Of a DNA stretch of 64,000 nucleotides, positions 11,057-22,698 are shown piece after piece (positions within the stretch are counted from its first letter, which is position 1; each line of letters opens with the position of its first letter). The DNA lies in the NCBI GenBank assembly GCA_028564925.1, contig CM053030.1:371282945-371346944 (forward strand), in the 5' to 3' direction. The position numbers and the translations under genes are program-made. The stretch is from Lithobates sylvaticus. Lineage: Eukaryota > Chordata > Amphibia > Anura > Ranidae. A model generated the notes under the pieces. That model did not search any database, was not told where the DNA came from, and was given only the letters and a program-made list of their open reading frames with translations.

Positions 11057-12902
11057 CCCGTTCACACTTGCAAATTTGGCTATTAGCGATTACATGCAGG
11101 AGACCCAGCAACAGGGCTCCAGTCCTGCGGGAATGCATGGGAACGGAGTTCCTGTACTTTTTCCACAACAGGAACTCAGTTCCCGTTAGCAGCCGTGTCC
11201 TGCAAGACTTTGAAGTATGCGAGCTGTGTGGCAGGTGCTACACCAGCAGCTGCCGACACAGCTCGCAATAGTAAGTGCCGCACACCTGACCATTCAGGCA
11301 TTGCAAGTAGGGGGCCCCATGACAGCTTCCGCTTCGATCTACCTGTCAATCACAGCTATCTGACAGGTAGATCAGGTCCCTACTGCTAAGAGATTGTATT
11401 TAGTCAGACCTCTCGTGATGCGCTCCTCCCCGCCGGCCCCTCCTGATTTTCTGTCTCCTCATCTTCCCCCCTCCCCCAGTCTCCTGCATACTTGCTCTGT
11501 GTGTCCCGCTGAATCCCCCCCCCCCCTCTATCTTGAGTGCCATATGATAAGAGAACCCAGAGGAGGAGCACAGCTATTCTGCCAAGGGAGGAAGATCAGT
11601 TTGGGGTGGTAAGCTGAGCACAATACCTGGCAAAGTTTAATGCCAGGAGGGAAGTTTATGTGGAAATATGTGAAGGGTTGGAATAGCAGCGAGTGTGTGT
11701 TGGTGCCCTGCAGAGTTGGCAGCCCCCCAAGCCAACATACATCTCCTAAGCAGGAACACATCACTATCTCCCCAAGCATTCTGTCCAGATAATGTGCAGT
11801 TAAATTATGACCTTTCCGTTTAACCCTGTGTTATCCAAACTCTGTTCAATGAAAAGTGTAAACTCACCACATAAACACTCTATATACAAAATAAATTCCC
11901 CAATAAAGATCAGAACATGATGTTCACATTTGCATGGAAGCACAATTGAATGAATGATGATTATTCAGAGAATTACCGTATTTATGTTTATTGAGGATTG
12001 TTTTTTTTTATGTACTAACAGTTAAGCTTCATGCACACAATACGAAATTTGGATGAAAAATACCACTTTTGAAGCGTTCATGCCTATGAGCGTATCTTTT
12101 TTTTTTGGTGGGCGAGTGGATCTTGGGTGGGAGTTCCCACACTTTTTTCCCCAGGACTTGACCCCTGCCCAGCAAGGTTTCCCAGCAATTAGCTATAGGT
12201 AAGAACCCCCTTGAAAACAATGGGAGGCAGACAACTCCCGCAGCTAATTACGGCCACATGCATGTAATCACCAATGAAGCAATTGCATGCGAATTATTGG
12301 TCCTGGACAACAAATCAGATTGTGTATGATTTTTTCAGTCACGAGAAATACTTCCCCAATAATTCCTCTTGTAACATCCTTTTTCTAGCTAAGTTGCGTT
12401 TACTAACAATGAAACCACTTGTCAGCCCATTATCACAATTTGAGTATTCATTGCTACTTTGTTTCCAGGAATTCGTGACAGCCGACCCTGTATCATGCAC
12501 AAACTCCTGATTCAATACTGATAAGTCAGACATGACCACGAGAGAAATTCCTAGCTTTGTTGAAAGTAAAATAGCCTGAGACAGAAAGATCAGGTCTCTG
12601 AACACAACTTTGTCTGGAGCGCTAACCACTCAGACTTGGTCATCCGTAATAGATCGATCTAAACACCCATTGCTCATCTATAATAAGGCTGCTCTGATAC
12701 TGTAACCTGGTTGTATAATTAGAGGTCAGCATTCCCAGCAGCTCCAGAAAATTAGAGGGAGATATCTTCCCTGGAGACAATGACATTCCTAGATTCCAGG
12801 GCCAACCTAGACAGCTGAATAATCCAAATACACAAGTATATTAAGAAATGAGCAGGTTTTCTACATGGAACAAGGTGAACTTTTATTGTATCTTATTGTC
12901 TA
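11057..12902. other. No gene recognised; mixed repeats
   Basis: Begins with a GGCCCCGTTCACACTTGC segment that looks like the end of another MITE. A C run lies at 11,516-11,526. No open frame with a recognisable domain. Confidence 0.4.
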
Positions 12903-13175
12903 GTTAAAGTGGTTCTAAAGGCAGAAGGTTTTGTACCTTAATGCATTCTATTCTCAAAATCTTCTTGCTGCATTCCTGCCCCATCCTGATCCAGTGATAT
13001 GCATGGCTCTCCCGGGTCTCTCTCTCCTCATCGGCTCCCGCTGCTGTCAATCACAGCCAGGGCTGCCATCAGGGGGGTACAGCCCACACTCATGTGAGAG
13101 GCCCGGTCATTCCAAGGGGCCCGGATGTCCCGAGCAACTCGGGTCCCCAAGGTATTTCCACCCGCTGACTGACAG
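12903..13175. repeat. Partial interspersed repeat with MITE-B-like end
   Basis: Starts with GTTAAAGTGGTTCTAAAGGC, close to the MITE-B terminus at 15,780. The partner terminus is not found. Confidence 0.35.
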
Positions 13176-13418
13176 CCACTTTCGGTCACTCCGCCACACT
13201 TCTTGGTTGCCGGGCAAGCTTACTCCTCACAGCGCTGCCAATTAGACACCTTGAGATGCACTTCTGCTGGGATTGGTGGGTGGAAAAGTTTCCACCCAGC
13301 TCCCCCTCCACCAATCGCAGCAGAAATGCACCCGGAGGCTTCTAATCTGCGGCACCTGTGAGGAGTGAGCTTGGCATTGCCCCGGCAACCAGGAAGTGTG
13401 GCAGAGTGACCGAAAGTA
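13176..13418. repeat. Imperfect 120-bp-arm hairpin
   Basis: The left arm contains GGTCACTCCGCCACACTTC, GGTTGCCGGGCAAGCTTACTCC and the CTGCTGGGATTGGTGG segment. The right arm contains their inverses CCACCAATCGCAGCAG, GGAGTGAGCTTGGCATTGCC and GAAGTGTGGCAGAGTGACC. The centre is near 13,291. No coding capacity. Confidence 0.75.
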
Positions 13419-13825
13419 TGGAGGGTCTCACAGGAAAAGGACTGAAAGCTCCTGCTGGTCTCATCTGATGTTCTCCTCCTGCAGCTCCCCCCAGTGCCTG
13501 ATTTCCTTCACATCACAAGTGGTAGAGCTGCAGTCTGCAGACATTTAGGAGATCGAGCGTCAGGAGAAGAAGACAGAGATTGCTGCTTACATTCCACGGA
13601 GCTCATCCCTGCAGCAGATGGAGGAGATGGGGAGCAGAGTGCTGAGGAGGGATCAGAGGTGATTGGCAGGAAGAGCTCTCCCTGACACGCCCCTCCAGTC
13701 ATCAACATGCAATGACAGGGCTCCTTTTTTACCCCTTTCTGCATCGATGTCCTGGCTCCTCCCCTCTACAGATGCTGGTGAGTAGCTGTGTTTGTACACA
13801 CATGTACTAAGTGGAATGTTAATGT

Positions 13826-14055
13826 TAGGCCCCTTTCACACTGGGGCAGTGGGTGCATCGGAAGTAAAGCGCCGCTATTTTTAGCGGCGCTTTACCGTCA
13901 ATTTTTGGCCGCTAGTGGGGTTGCTTTTAACCCTTGCTAGTGGCCAAGAAAGGGTTAAAACCACCCGCTTTTAACCCTTTTTTTGCCGCTAGCGGAGGTT
14001 AAAAGCACCCCGCTAGCGGCCGAAAAGTGCAGCTAAAACTACGGTAAAGCACACT
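13826..14055. repeat. MITE-like repeat with internal hairpins
   Basis: Starts TTAGGCCCCTTTCACACTGG. Contains the perfect hairpin AAAGCGCCGCTATTTTTAGCGGCGCTTT and repeated CCGCTAGCGG-type segments. The right border is uncertain. Confidence 0.5.
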
Positions 14056-14128
14056 AAAACTAGCAGGGGGGGCCCATGCCCAAAGCTGTGTAAATTTCTG
14101 ATGGCTGCCCTGATCACAGCCTGTAAAC

Positions 14129-15526
14129 CGGGCATGTCCAAAGTCCGGCCCACGGGCCAATCGCGGCCCGCGGCCCGGTTTCTGAGCGGCCCGCCTGGTT
14201 ATCTAAACCAGCCTCTCACAACCAGTGTGCCACGGGATCAGGGCTGTCAGATGAGCCGATCCCCTGCCGAACTGTACATCGGCACTGTGAGAAGCTCCGT
14301 CAGCCTCAAAAGTGAAAGTAAAATGCAGGGGAGTGTGCTGTGCTCTCTGCTTCCCCCTACAGTGCAGTACCCAGCTGAAGGAGGAAGCTGGAAAGGTACA
14401 GTACTGTGCTAGAAGCTAGACTAGTTTTAAAAGGGCTTTATTCATGTGTCTGTGTCTGTGTGCATGTGTCTGTTTGTGTGTGCATGTGTCTACATGCACG
14501 TGTGTGCATGTGTCTGCATGTATGTGTGTGCATATGTATATGTATGTGTCTGCATGTATGTCTGTATGTATGTGTGTGCATGTGTCTGTATGCATGTCTG
14601 TATGTCTGTGTGTGCATGTGTCTGTATGTATGTCTGTGCATGTGTCTGCATGTATGTCTGTAAGTATGTGTCTGTATGCATGTATGTATGTGTGTGCACG
14701 TGTCTGTATGTATGTGTGTATGCATGTATGTATGTATGTGTGTATGTTACTTTTAATCCTGACCCCCCCCCCCATTCCTGTACCATCAGAACTGCTTTTG
14801 TAGGGCTTGTTTGTGATAGCAGCCAGGACTGCTGCTCCTCTGATAAGCAATCCATGCACAGATCGCTTTTCAGAGGCATTTGATAAAGAGGCATTATGTT
14901 GCCTCCTCGCTACCTGTTTAAGCCCGTAAATGCAGCATCACTATACCGCAACTGTGCAATGCACACAGTTGCGGGTAGTTGCAGTGCAGCCCCATTCAGC
15001 CTGGGTGTACCTCCAGCTGCAGCCACAGCATGTGTACACCCCCAGCTGCTCCCTCTGCAGCTAAAGGGGGAGAAGTTGGGGGTGGTAAAAACAGCTTAAC
15101 CATGTGGTTTTACTGCCCCTCCAACCTGACATGTGAACAAGCCCTTGGTTCTGGTGGCTGCGTGCTGTGTGTAGGGCAGCCCATTCATTTCAATGGGCTT
15201 CCCTACCCACAAAAATGCAGGGAAAGTAGTCCCCAACCTTTTTTTTTTTTTTTTATTGCACTGCACCAAAATCACCCCACGTTTTCCAATGTGTGGGGTA
15301 CCATTAAGAATTAACGGTACCCCTAAAGAGCAGAGTATTCCTCTGTGTGTCGGGAACGAGCATGACAAAGGCAAGAGTATTCTTGTTGGGCAGTGTATTA
15401 GTGCTCGAACGCACACACTTAGACCGAATTTTAATAGTTCAAAGAATGTCAAGCAAAATGGTCGGCCCTCACGCATGTTCACTTCATCAAACCTGGCCCT
15501 CTTTGAAAAAAGTTTGGACACCCCTG
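14129..15526. mobile_element. Non-autonomous hAT element with perfect 8-bp target duplication
   Basis: Ends are CGGGCATGTCCAAAGT and ACTTTTTTCAAAG-flanked GTTTGGACACCCCTG, an imperfect terminal inverted repeat of hAT type. The flanks are CTGTAAAC at 14121-14128 and again at 15527-15534, a perfect 8-bp duplication. The interior holds a TG-rich array, a C run and a T run. No transposase is encoded. Confidence 0.88.
14438..14748. repeat. TG-rich tandem array (TGCATGTGTCTG / TATG units)
   Basis: Units such as TGTGTGCATGTGTCTG and TATGTATG repeat for about 310 bp. Long open frames in several phases here encode only Cys-Val-Met or Thr-His repeats and are not genes. Confidence 0.93.
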
Positions 15527-15778
15527 CTGTAAACCAATGAGGAGAGGACAGGGGGTGGGGCCTAGCCATGCTCTGTGTGTGAATGGAAAATGTCCATTCA
15601 TAGGAGCCTGCTCGAGTGCCCCCATAGCAAGAGGCTTACTATTGGAGGCGCTCAGCAGGGGGGAGCACTGGAGCAGCCAGGACCGCCGGTAGGGGACCCA
15701 AAAAGAAAAGGATTGGGGCTGCTCTGTGCAAAACTATTGCACAGAGCAGGTAAGTATGACATGCTTGTTATTTAACTA
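15527..15778. other. Short intergenic interval
   Basis: Between a hAT element and MITE-B. Nothing recognised. Confidence 0.4.
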
Positions 15779-15779
15779 C

Positions 15780-16098
15780 TTAAAGTGGTTGTAAACCTTT
15801 GTGTTTTTTCCCCTTGTAGACAACACCCCCCCTCCCGAGCCCCCGTTTTACTTACCTGAGCCAAGTCATACAATTGCCGACTATGGACGCCGATTGTATG
15901 GCACGGGAGCCAACCCCCTTGGGAGAGCGCTGCCCAGAGTGGGTTAGCTCTTCTGGGGAGGAGCCGCGAGAGCCGCCGTGGAACCCCAGAAGAGGACGAT
16001 CGGGGCCACTATGTGCAAAACGAACTGCACAGTGGAGGTAAGTATGGCATGTTTGTTTTGTTTTTTTAATTATCTGCAAACCTTTACAACCCCTTTAT
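15780..16098. repeat. MITE-B copy
   Basis: Left end TTAAAGTGGTTGTAAACC and right end AACCTTTACAACCCCTTTA are imperfect inverted repeats. The interior has an internal hairpin around GTTTTACTTACCTGAGCC / GAGGTAAGTATGGC. Related single ends occur at 7,285 and 12,903. Confidence 0.65.
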
Positions 16099-16980
16099 GG
16101 ACCGGAAGGATTTGCCCCCCTAATGACCAGGCCATTTTTTGCGATATGGCACTGCATCTCTTAAACTGACAATTGCGCGGTCATGCAATGCTGTACCCAA
16201 ACAAAATTTACGTCCTTCTTTTCCCACAAATTGAGCTTTCTATTTTCTGCGCTATAAACAAACAAAGAGCGACAATTTTGAAAAAAAAATAATATTTTTT
16301 TTTTACTTTTTGCTATAATACATATCCAAAAAAATAAAATAAAAAAACACATTTATACATCAGTTTAGGCGAATATATATTTTTCTACATATTTTTGGTA
16401 GAAAAAAATCGCACTCGCCGTATATTGATTGGTTTGCGCAAAAGTTATCGCGTCTACAAACTATGGGATAGATTGAGGCTGGGTTCACACCATTGCGAAA
16501 TGGATGCGGGGAATCTGCATCTAATTCACAATAGCAGATTTTGACTGGCTCTCTATGGAGACGGTTCACATATCTCCTCTGCAGGTCCGATGCGTTTTGC
16601 AGACTGTGCGTCTTCATTTCAGCCCAAAATTGGGGCTGAAATCTGACCTGAAATAGTGAACCAGGACGCACATGCGGTTCATATGTGACCCCAGCCTTAG
16701 GGACTTTTAGTAGTAATTTAGTAGGCTAACTTTAGTGTTTTATTTTTATTTTTTTCATTCATTCGTTTTTTTTCCTCAAAAGTTTGAAAAATTGCTGCGC
16801 AAATACTGTGCGACATAAAAAGTGACAACAACCGCCATTTTATTCCCTAGGGTCTCTGCTAAAAAAAAACAAATAAGTTTTGGGGTTCTGAGTAATTTTC
16901 TAGCAAAAAAAAAAATAAAAAATGCATGCTGGTTTTTACATTAGGAGAGAAATGCCAGAATGGGATTGTGAGGCAAGCGG
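16099..16980 (+). repeat. TTAA-flanked MITE (family P), left end eroded
   Basis: Contains the family landmarks GACAATTGCGCGGTC, the ACAAAATT.ACGTCC segment, a T-rich middle with TGCTATAATA, and CTACATATTTTTGGTA. It ends GGCAAGCGG followed by TTAA (16981-16984). The left terminus with its TTAA is not preserved and abuts MITE-B. A different MITE sits inside at 16,477-16,700. TTAA target duplication in better copies suggests piggyBac-type mobilisation. Confidence 0.75.
16477..16700. repeat. MITE nested inside the family P copy
   Basis: The left end GGCTGGGTTCACACCATTGC and the right end TATGTGACCCCAGCCTTAG are inverted matches. The flanking family P sequence is continuous on both sides, so this insertion is younger than its host. 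Confidence 0.6.
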
Positions 16981-17070
16981 TTAAAAAGGAAAACGCGTGC
17001 GCTTGCGTCCATCATAACTGGTAGAGTCTTTATAACTGGCCATGCTGGTTATACACTTACATATATATAC

Positions 17071-17073
<3 letters not shown>

Positions 17074-17134
<61 letters not shown>
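17074..17134. repeat. TA dinucleotide microsatellite
   Basis: About 30 TA units, broken only at the ends. Confidence 0.95.
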
Positions 17135-17137
<3 letters not shown>

Positions 17138-17179
17138 TATATCTTGCTCTTTTCTGTATTTGCAATAACTAGCACAGGC

Positions 17180-17560
17180 AGTAAATGGCCGTCTTGTGAA
17201 GAACGCCTCAGACACTAGAATTCCTGCGCACACACGTTATTTACGCTTTTCTTCGACAGACTGAGCGTGACAGCAACTGCTACAGACATTCACATTCCTA
17301 GAGCATCATAAAAAAAAAAAAAAGTTCAGACACAGTTGTGCCCCATGACACCGAAACCAGTGAGCGGCATGTGCGCCTCTCATGTAGTCCAGGAGCCATG
17401 CTTGGGTACTGCAGCCAGTCAGGGCGTGGTCACATGACTCAGCCCGCGTCTTCCGCTCGCCATCAATACTCCGACTTCCAGTCAGCTCCGTCCTCTGTGA
17501 GGGGAAGGAAGGGGGAGAGCTCGGGTTACTGAGCTGGTCTCATTCCGTCATTATCTGTCT
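17180..17560 (+). promoter_or_regulatory. Unique CpG-enriched stretch, possible promoter or exon
   Basis: About 13 CpGs lie in the 210 bases 17,331-17,540, well above the CpG-poor surroundings, and I match the stretch to no repeat family in the window. It contains GGTCACATGACTCAG (17,429-17,443), which combines an E-box and an AP-1-like TGACTCA site, and a purine-rich GGGGAAGGAAGGGGGAG. No open frame of note and no clear splice sites. A host promoter or 5' untranslated exon is one reading. An unrecognised repeat is the alternative. Strand is a guess. Confidence 0.22.
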
Positions 17561-18011
17561 AACAAACACAAGCACACTATAAAATGCCTGATTGGTGAAG
17601 TGTACAGAGGATGATGTGTGCGGGGAATTAGTCACTCTCCTGCAGAAACATTAGAGCAAACATAAAGATTATCAGCCTAGAAAAGTAAACAAATTGTGTC
17701 AGGACTTGCTGGATGGAACAAGGCATGCTGTGTGACCTTGCCCACGCTGTGGAGGAGGGGTGGGGTGGGGGCTTTGTAGTAGCTGAGCCACACCTTACAT
17801 TATGCTTCCAGGTTCACTTGTTATTGTTTTCTTTTGTTTAATGCTTTGATAAAGAGCTTGTGCTGCCCCAGCCAGAGCAAAGGAAGGTGAATCAACTGGT
17901 TTCATGCACACAGCTCATTCACACGGATGGATTTGCAGGTGAATGGGAGCATAATGTTATTATTATTATGCACGATTTATTTAGCACCAACAGTTTGAGA
18001 AATGCTTTACA
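17561..18011. other. No gene recognised
   Basis: Apparently unique sequence between the CpG-enriched stretch and the 52-bp minisatellite. Confidence 0.4.
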
Positions 18012-19395
18012 ATAAAAAGGGAGACGGTACACAGACAGTTTTCACAGAACACCGGCAGTGTAAACACTACGGTACACAACGACTTGGGTGTTTTCACAGA
18101 ACACCGGCAGCGTATACACTACGGTACAAATACTGGCAGTGTATAAATTATGGTACACGACGACTTGGCTGTTTTCACAGAATACCGGCAGTGTATACAC
18201 TACAGTACACGACTACTTGGCTGTTTTTACAGAACACCGGCAGTGTATACACTACGGTACAAATACTGGCAGTGTATAAACTACGGTACACAACGACTTG
18301 GCTGTTTTCACAGAACACCGGCAGCGTATACACTACGGTACAAATACTGGCAGTGTATAAATTATGGTACACGACGACTTGGCTGTTTTCACAGAATACC
18401 GGCAGTGTATACACTACAGTACACGACTACTTGACTGTTTTTACAGAACACCGGCAGTGTATAAACTACGGTACACAACGACTTGGCTGTTTTCACAGAA
18501 CACCGGCAGTGTATACACTACGGTACACGACTACTTGGCTGTTTTCACAGATCACCGGCAGTGTATACACTACGGTACAAATACTGGCAGTGTATAAACT
18601 ATGGTACACGACGACTAGGCTGTTTTAACAGAACACCGGCAGTGTATACACTACGGTACAAATACTGACAGTGTATAAACTACGGTACACGACGACTTGG
18701 CTGTTTTAACAGAACACCGGCAGTGTATACACTACGGTACACGACGACTTGCCTGTTTTCACAGAATACCGGCAGTGTATACACTACGGTACACGACTAT
18801 TTGGCTGTTTTCACAGAATACCGGCAGTGTATACACTACGGTACACAACGACTTGGCTGTTTTCACAGAACACCGGCAGTGTATGCACTACGGTACACGA
18901 ATACCTGGCTGTTTTCACAGAACACCGGCAGTATACACTACGCTACATGACGACTTGCCTGTTTTCACAGAAAACCGGCAGTGTATACACTACGGTACAC
19001 GACGACTTGCCTGTTTTCACAGAACACCGGCAGTGTATACACTACGGTACAAGACTACCTGGCTGTTTTCACAGAACACCGGCAGTATACTGTACGCTAC
19101 ATGACGACTTGCCTGTTTTCACAGAAAACCGGCAGTGTATACACTACGGTACACGACGACTTGGCTGGTTTCACAGAACACCGGCAGTGTATACACTACG
19201 GTACAAGACTACCTGGCTGTTTTCACAGGACAACGGCATTGTATACACTACGGTACACGACTACTTGTTTGTTTTCACAGGACACTGGCAGCGTATACAC
19301 TATGGTACATGACTACTTGTCTGTTTTCACAGAACACTGGCATTGTATACACTACGGTACACGAAAAGTTGGCTGTTTTCACAGAACACCGGCTA
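18012..19395 (+). repeat. 52-bp minisatellite with embedded 29-bp short units
   Basis: The long unit (52 bp) contains GACTTGGCTGTTTTCACAG, AACACCGGCAG and TGTATACACTAC. A 29-bp short unit, GGTACAAATACTGGCAGTG plus TATAAACTAC, is a deletion form. Short units occur only in the left half (about 18,125 to 18,680), where long and short units alternate into an 81-bp higher-order repeat. The right half is long units only. About 25 units in total. The unit length is not a multiple of three, so the long open frames cycle through all phases and are artefacts. Confidence 0.95.
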
Positions 19396-19481
19396 AGGAG
19401 TAAAAAAGTTGTCGCTGCCTTGGAGGTGGCCATGTTGTTAGTTACTAGTGGGTGGACTAACAATGTCCATTCATTATAACG

Positions 19482-19524
19482 TAGTGTATACGCTGCCGGT
19501 GATCTGTGAAAACAGCCAAGTCTT
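19482..19524 (-). repeat. Inverted orphan unit of the 52-bp minisatellite
   Basis: ACGTAGTGTATACGCTGCCGG followed by TGATCTGTGAAAACAGCCAAG is the reverse complement of one unit, about 90 bp beyond the array. A second partial unit, TTTTGACAGAACACCGGCT, lies in plus orientation near 19,597. Confidence 0.85.
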
Positions 19525-19609
19525 TGAAATCTGCAAATACTGATGCTGGAGAGTCACCGGAAGCGACATAATTGGAGATTTTGATGAGTTAGCTCTTTTG
19601 ACAGAACAC

Positions 19610-20760
19610 CGGCTCCCTGGTAGTGGTGAGTCTGATTAGCAGAGAAGGGCCTCCCTTGCGGCTCCCACTCGCCGGTCCCCTGATGATGGGACAGTAGGAC
19701 CAGGAGTCAGGAGGGGCACAGGTGCCTGGCAGGAATGGTCAGACCGGTACAAGAGCTTCCTGGATAAGCTCAGCGGATGAGGTAAGTAGGTAGCTGTAGG
19801 CAGACTGGAACAACAGGCAGACTTGGATCTGTATGCAGACTGGAACAACAGGTAAGCTGGATCTGTGTGCAGACTGGAACAACAGGCAGACTTGGATCTG
19901 TATGCAGACTGGAACAACAGGTAAGCTGGATCTGTGTGCAGACTGAACAACAGGCAGACTTGGATCTGTATGCAGACTGGAACAACAGGTAAGCTGGATC
20001 TGTGTGAGACTGGAACAACAGGCAGACTTGGATCTGTATGCAGACTGGAACAACAGGTAAGCCGGATCTGTGTGCAGACTGGAACAGGCAGACTTGGATC
20101 TGTATGCAGACTGGAACAACAGGCAGACTTGATCTGTATGCAGACTGGAACAACAGGCAGACTTGTATCTGTGTGCAGACTGGAACAACAGGCAGACTTG
20201 GATCTGTATGCAGACTGGAACAACAGGCAGACTTGTATCTGTGTGCAGACTGGAACAACAGGCAGACTTGGATCTGTATGCAGACTGGTATAACAGGTAA
20301 GCTGGCTCTGGAATGGTCAGGCAGGCCGGGTCAGATAACAGGCTGGCAGCACGGTACAGATGGAGCAGACAAGAGGATGGTCAAAGACAAGCCAAAGTCG
20401 ATACACAGGGACAGAGCGGATGGTCAAGGATAGCCGGGTCAGATACAGGTAAACAGACTTCAGATCAGGTTTCAAACACAGAACGTTGTAGAGCAGACAG
20501 CGGGGACCGTCAGTCACAGGAGGGTTTAAATAGCCTCATTGGCGCCAATGGAGGTGCGCACCCGTCCGCGCACGCTCGCCCCCGTCTGCGGGCGCGCGCG
20601 TGCACGCGCGCGCTCGCGCATGCGCAATGGCAGCCGAGAACGGGAACCAGGGATGCTGAGGCGCCGATTACTGGCAGGATCATCAGGTCGCCGGCCACGG
20701 ATGGAGCCCTCATAACACCGGCACCTGGCTCAGCCTCTCAGTGAGCCAGGGAGAGCCTGA
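19610..20760 (-). mobile_element. LTR-like fossil fragment, minus strand, broken
   Basis: On the minus strand the order is a CpG-rich upstream part, a TATTTAAACC box, then a C- and T-rich stretch with repeated CTGACC and CTGTC words, much like the solo LTR at 22.0-22.7 kb. Clear ends and a target duplication were not found. It contains the 35-bp minisatellite. Read as a degraded LTR-retrotransposon piece. No coding part is recognised. Confidence 0.35.
19795..20297 (-). repeat. 35-bp minisatellite with alternating unit types
   Basis: About 14 units of GACTGGAACAACAGG followed by either CAGACTTGGATCTGTATG or TAAGCTGGATCTGTGTG. In the left half the two types alternate strictly, giving a 70-bp dimer. 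To the right of about 20,105 the pattern shifts to CAGACTTG-only units. Amplification evidently began as dimers. Confidence 0.93.
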
Positions 20761-20764
20761 GCCA

Positions 20765-20998
20765 GCCGCTCCCGCCCCTCCACAGCTTAGCGATCCAGTG
20801 AGCGAGGAGGGAGCAGAGAGTTGTGACTGACAGTCTGCAGCTCTCTGCTCAGGGAGCTGTGAGAACCGAGCGATTGGCAGTGTTCGATCACTCGGTTCTC
20901 AGTGTAGAGGCACCAGGGGACAGATGCAGCATCGGACCAATGCTACATCCACCTAGGTAAGTATGATATACTTCTCTATACCCATACTTCTCTTTTAA
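20765..20998. repeat. Interspersed repeat related to 53.26-53.57 kb
   Basis: Shares GCTCTCTGCTC, the GAACCGAGCGATTG / GAACTGAGTGATCAC type segment and the end CATACTTCTCTTTTA with the copy at 53.26 kb. Family unknown. Confidence 0.4.
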
Positions 20999-21795
20999 GT
21001 ACAGTGTGAAGAAATGCAGACAGGCTGCATTTTAATGCAAGACATCAAAGATAAACTGATGTTGATAGTCGTGAATGAAATATCACTGGCGTTTTGAACA
21101 AAAAAGGTAAATAGTGGCTTATGCTGCCCAACGTTGGCACAGTACGGACATCAGGCGTGAGTGAACAAGCCCTCCGCAATCCTACTGCCATTGATTTGTC
21201 TCTAACAGCAGACCACTTCTCTGACATCAGCCTTGCAGTATATCTTGTTTGCTATTGCATGTTGTTTTTAATCACTTCCAATCACACAGAATTATTTGTT
21301 TAGATTTCTGACATATACTTCTTTTGCTGCAGTGACTCCTATCTCTAGAGGTGTCTTTATGGAGCCACCACAGTGCCAGTGCCCTTCCCACAGGACTACA
21401 TGGCTATTTCTATCCACTCTTTGCCAACATGCACAAGAGCACAGAGGCTGGAGACGAATAGGGCATGTGATTTGCCTACCTCTAGCAGAAAACCAATGAA
21501 ATGGCAGTGTATACACAGTTTAATGTGAGCATCAGTGCTCATGAGACATGTAGTCCCACCATCAGCGCTTTCTAGAAAGTTTGTGTGGTTGTTGTCCTTG
21601 ACTGGAAATTGTGTAGTGTGAACGATCCAACCATTCCCAGGTCCAGTTAACCATACTGTGCCCAGAACCGTACAAATTATGTAATCTGGGGCACTTGAAG
21701 TCCAGTTCAGCTTGCGTCAGTGTGAACCGTGCCTGAGCACAGAACTCTCCATAGATCACTGAGCATGGAAACAGGGGTCACTATGGTCTGGGTGG
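20999..21795. other. No gene recognised
   Basis: Intergenic. No supported repeat ends or domains in open frames. Confidence 0.4.
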
Positions 21796-22003
21796 CATAG
21801 TTGCCAACATTCTCAAAAAAGGTATAGGGACACTTTTTTGTCTGCAGGCAGAGTCTTATTATAATTAGGGGGAGGGGCATTCATTTGTAGGCAAGGTGTA
21901 GTGGGGGGTGGAAAACAGCATTGCTTGTAGTGCGCCGCGCTGGGAAAAGGGACGGGTCTAAACTAAATATTGGGTGTGGCTTAAAGGGGGTTTGATTAGA
22001 GTC

Positions 22004-22698
22004 TGTCACATACCTTGTAACAGAGCCTGACACGTAGAAGAAGACCTCTCTTACAGCCCTGGCTCAGGGGCCACTGGAGTTGTGACAGTGGCCGCGAGAG
22101 CGCAGTGAGGTAGGAGTGCCTGCGGAATTCATTGTTGACGGTAGAGATGTGCAGCTGATGAGTCGCCAGACCAGTCTGGGTGGTGACCAGCAGGTGCGGA
22201 TGCACAGCAGATGCAGGACAGGGTCACCAGGTACTGGATGGATCAGGATGGAGCAAGACTGGAGCAGGGTCAGTGAAGCCGGGTCAATCGCAGATAATCA
22301 GATATGGCAGTAAGCAGAAATTGGTCAGTAGACAGGCAGAGGTTGATAGCAGGATATTAGGAAGTATAGCAGGTATAGTAAGGTTAAGGCAAGCCGGGGT
22401 CAGGACTGGAGATAAACAAGCATAGTCAAGGAAGTGGGGTCAAACACAAGTAATCAGATGCAGATACAGGATCAGACTCAGGTAAAGCTGCAGATCAGGC
22501 AGAAGCTGCACTAGTGCAGCTTCTGTCTTTATATAGGCCGTTTGGCCCCGGCATTAATGGCTAACGTGCACATGTATTTACGCGCATATGCGTTTGCCTG
22601 TTAGCGCTAATGTTCCCACGCATGCGCCGAGACATTACCCTCTGCCCGGCAAGACGGGCACCTGCAAATGCATGTCTGCGCATGCCACGTCCCTGACA
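22004..22698 (-). mobile_element. Solo LTR fossil, probably Gypsy-like
   Basis: The 695-bp unit has TGTCA / TGACA termini and is flanked by a perfect 5-bp duplication GAGTC (21999-22003 and 22699-22703). On the minus strand a TATATAAAG box lies about 160-170 bp from its start, after a CpG-containing upstream part. Only the LTR remains. The internal coding part was lost, as happens by recombination between two LTRs. The perfect duplication suggests moderate age. It sits inside the 21.8-23.9 kb transposon and is therefore younger than it. Confidence 0.75.

Noticed and set aside
14406-14894. Cysteine/valine-rich and histidine/threonine-rich open frames
   Set aside because: All come from the TG-rich tandem array, in several phases and on both strands.
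18002-19479. Open frames of up to 208 codons
   Set aside because: The 52-bp unit has no stop in several phases and is not a multiple of three. The repeated TVF/NTGSVYTT peptides are an artefact.
20540-20640. CpG island of a host gene
   Set aside because: The CpG-rich run lies in an LTR-like fragment upstream of a minus-strand TATTTAAA box, so a retroelement promoter is more likely.
19636-20744. Open frames with repeated SLHTDPSLPV-like peptides
   Set aside because: Products of the 35-bp minisatellite. No start context or domain.
22150-22200. CTGATGAG at about 22,155 as another hammerhead core
   Set aside because: No stem II partner and no following GAAA block within reach. It is part of the solo LTR.
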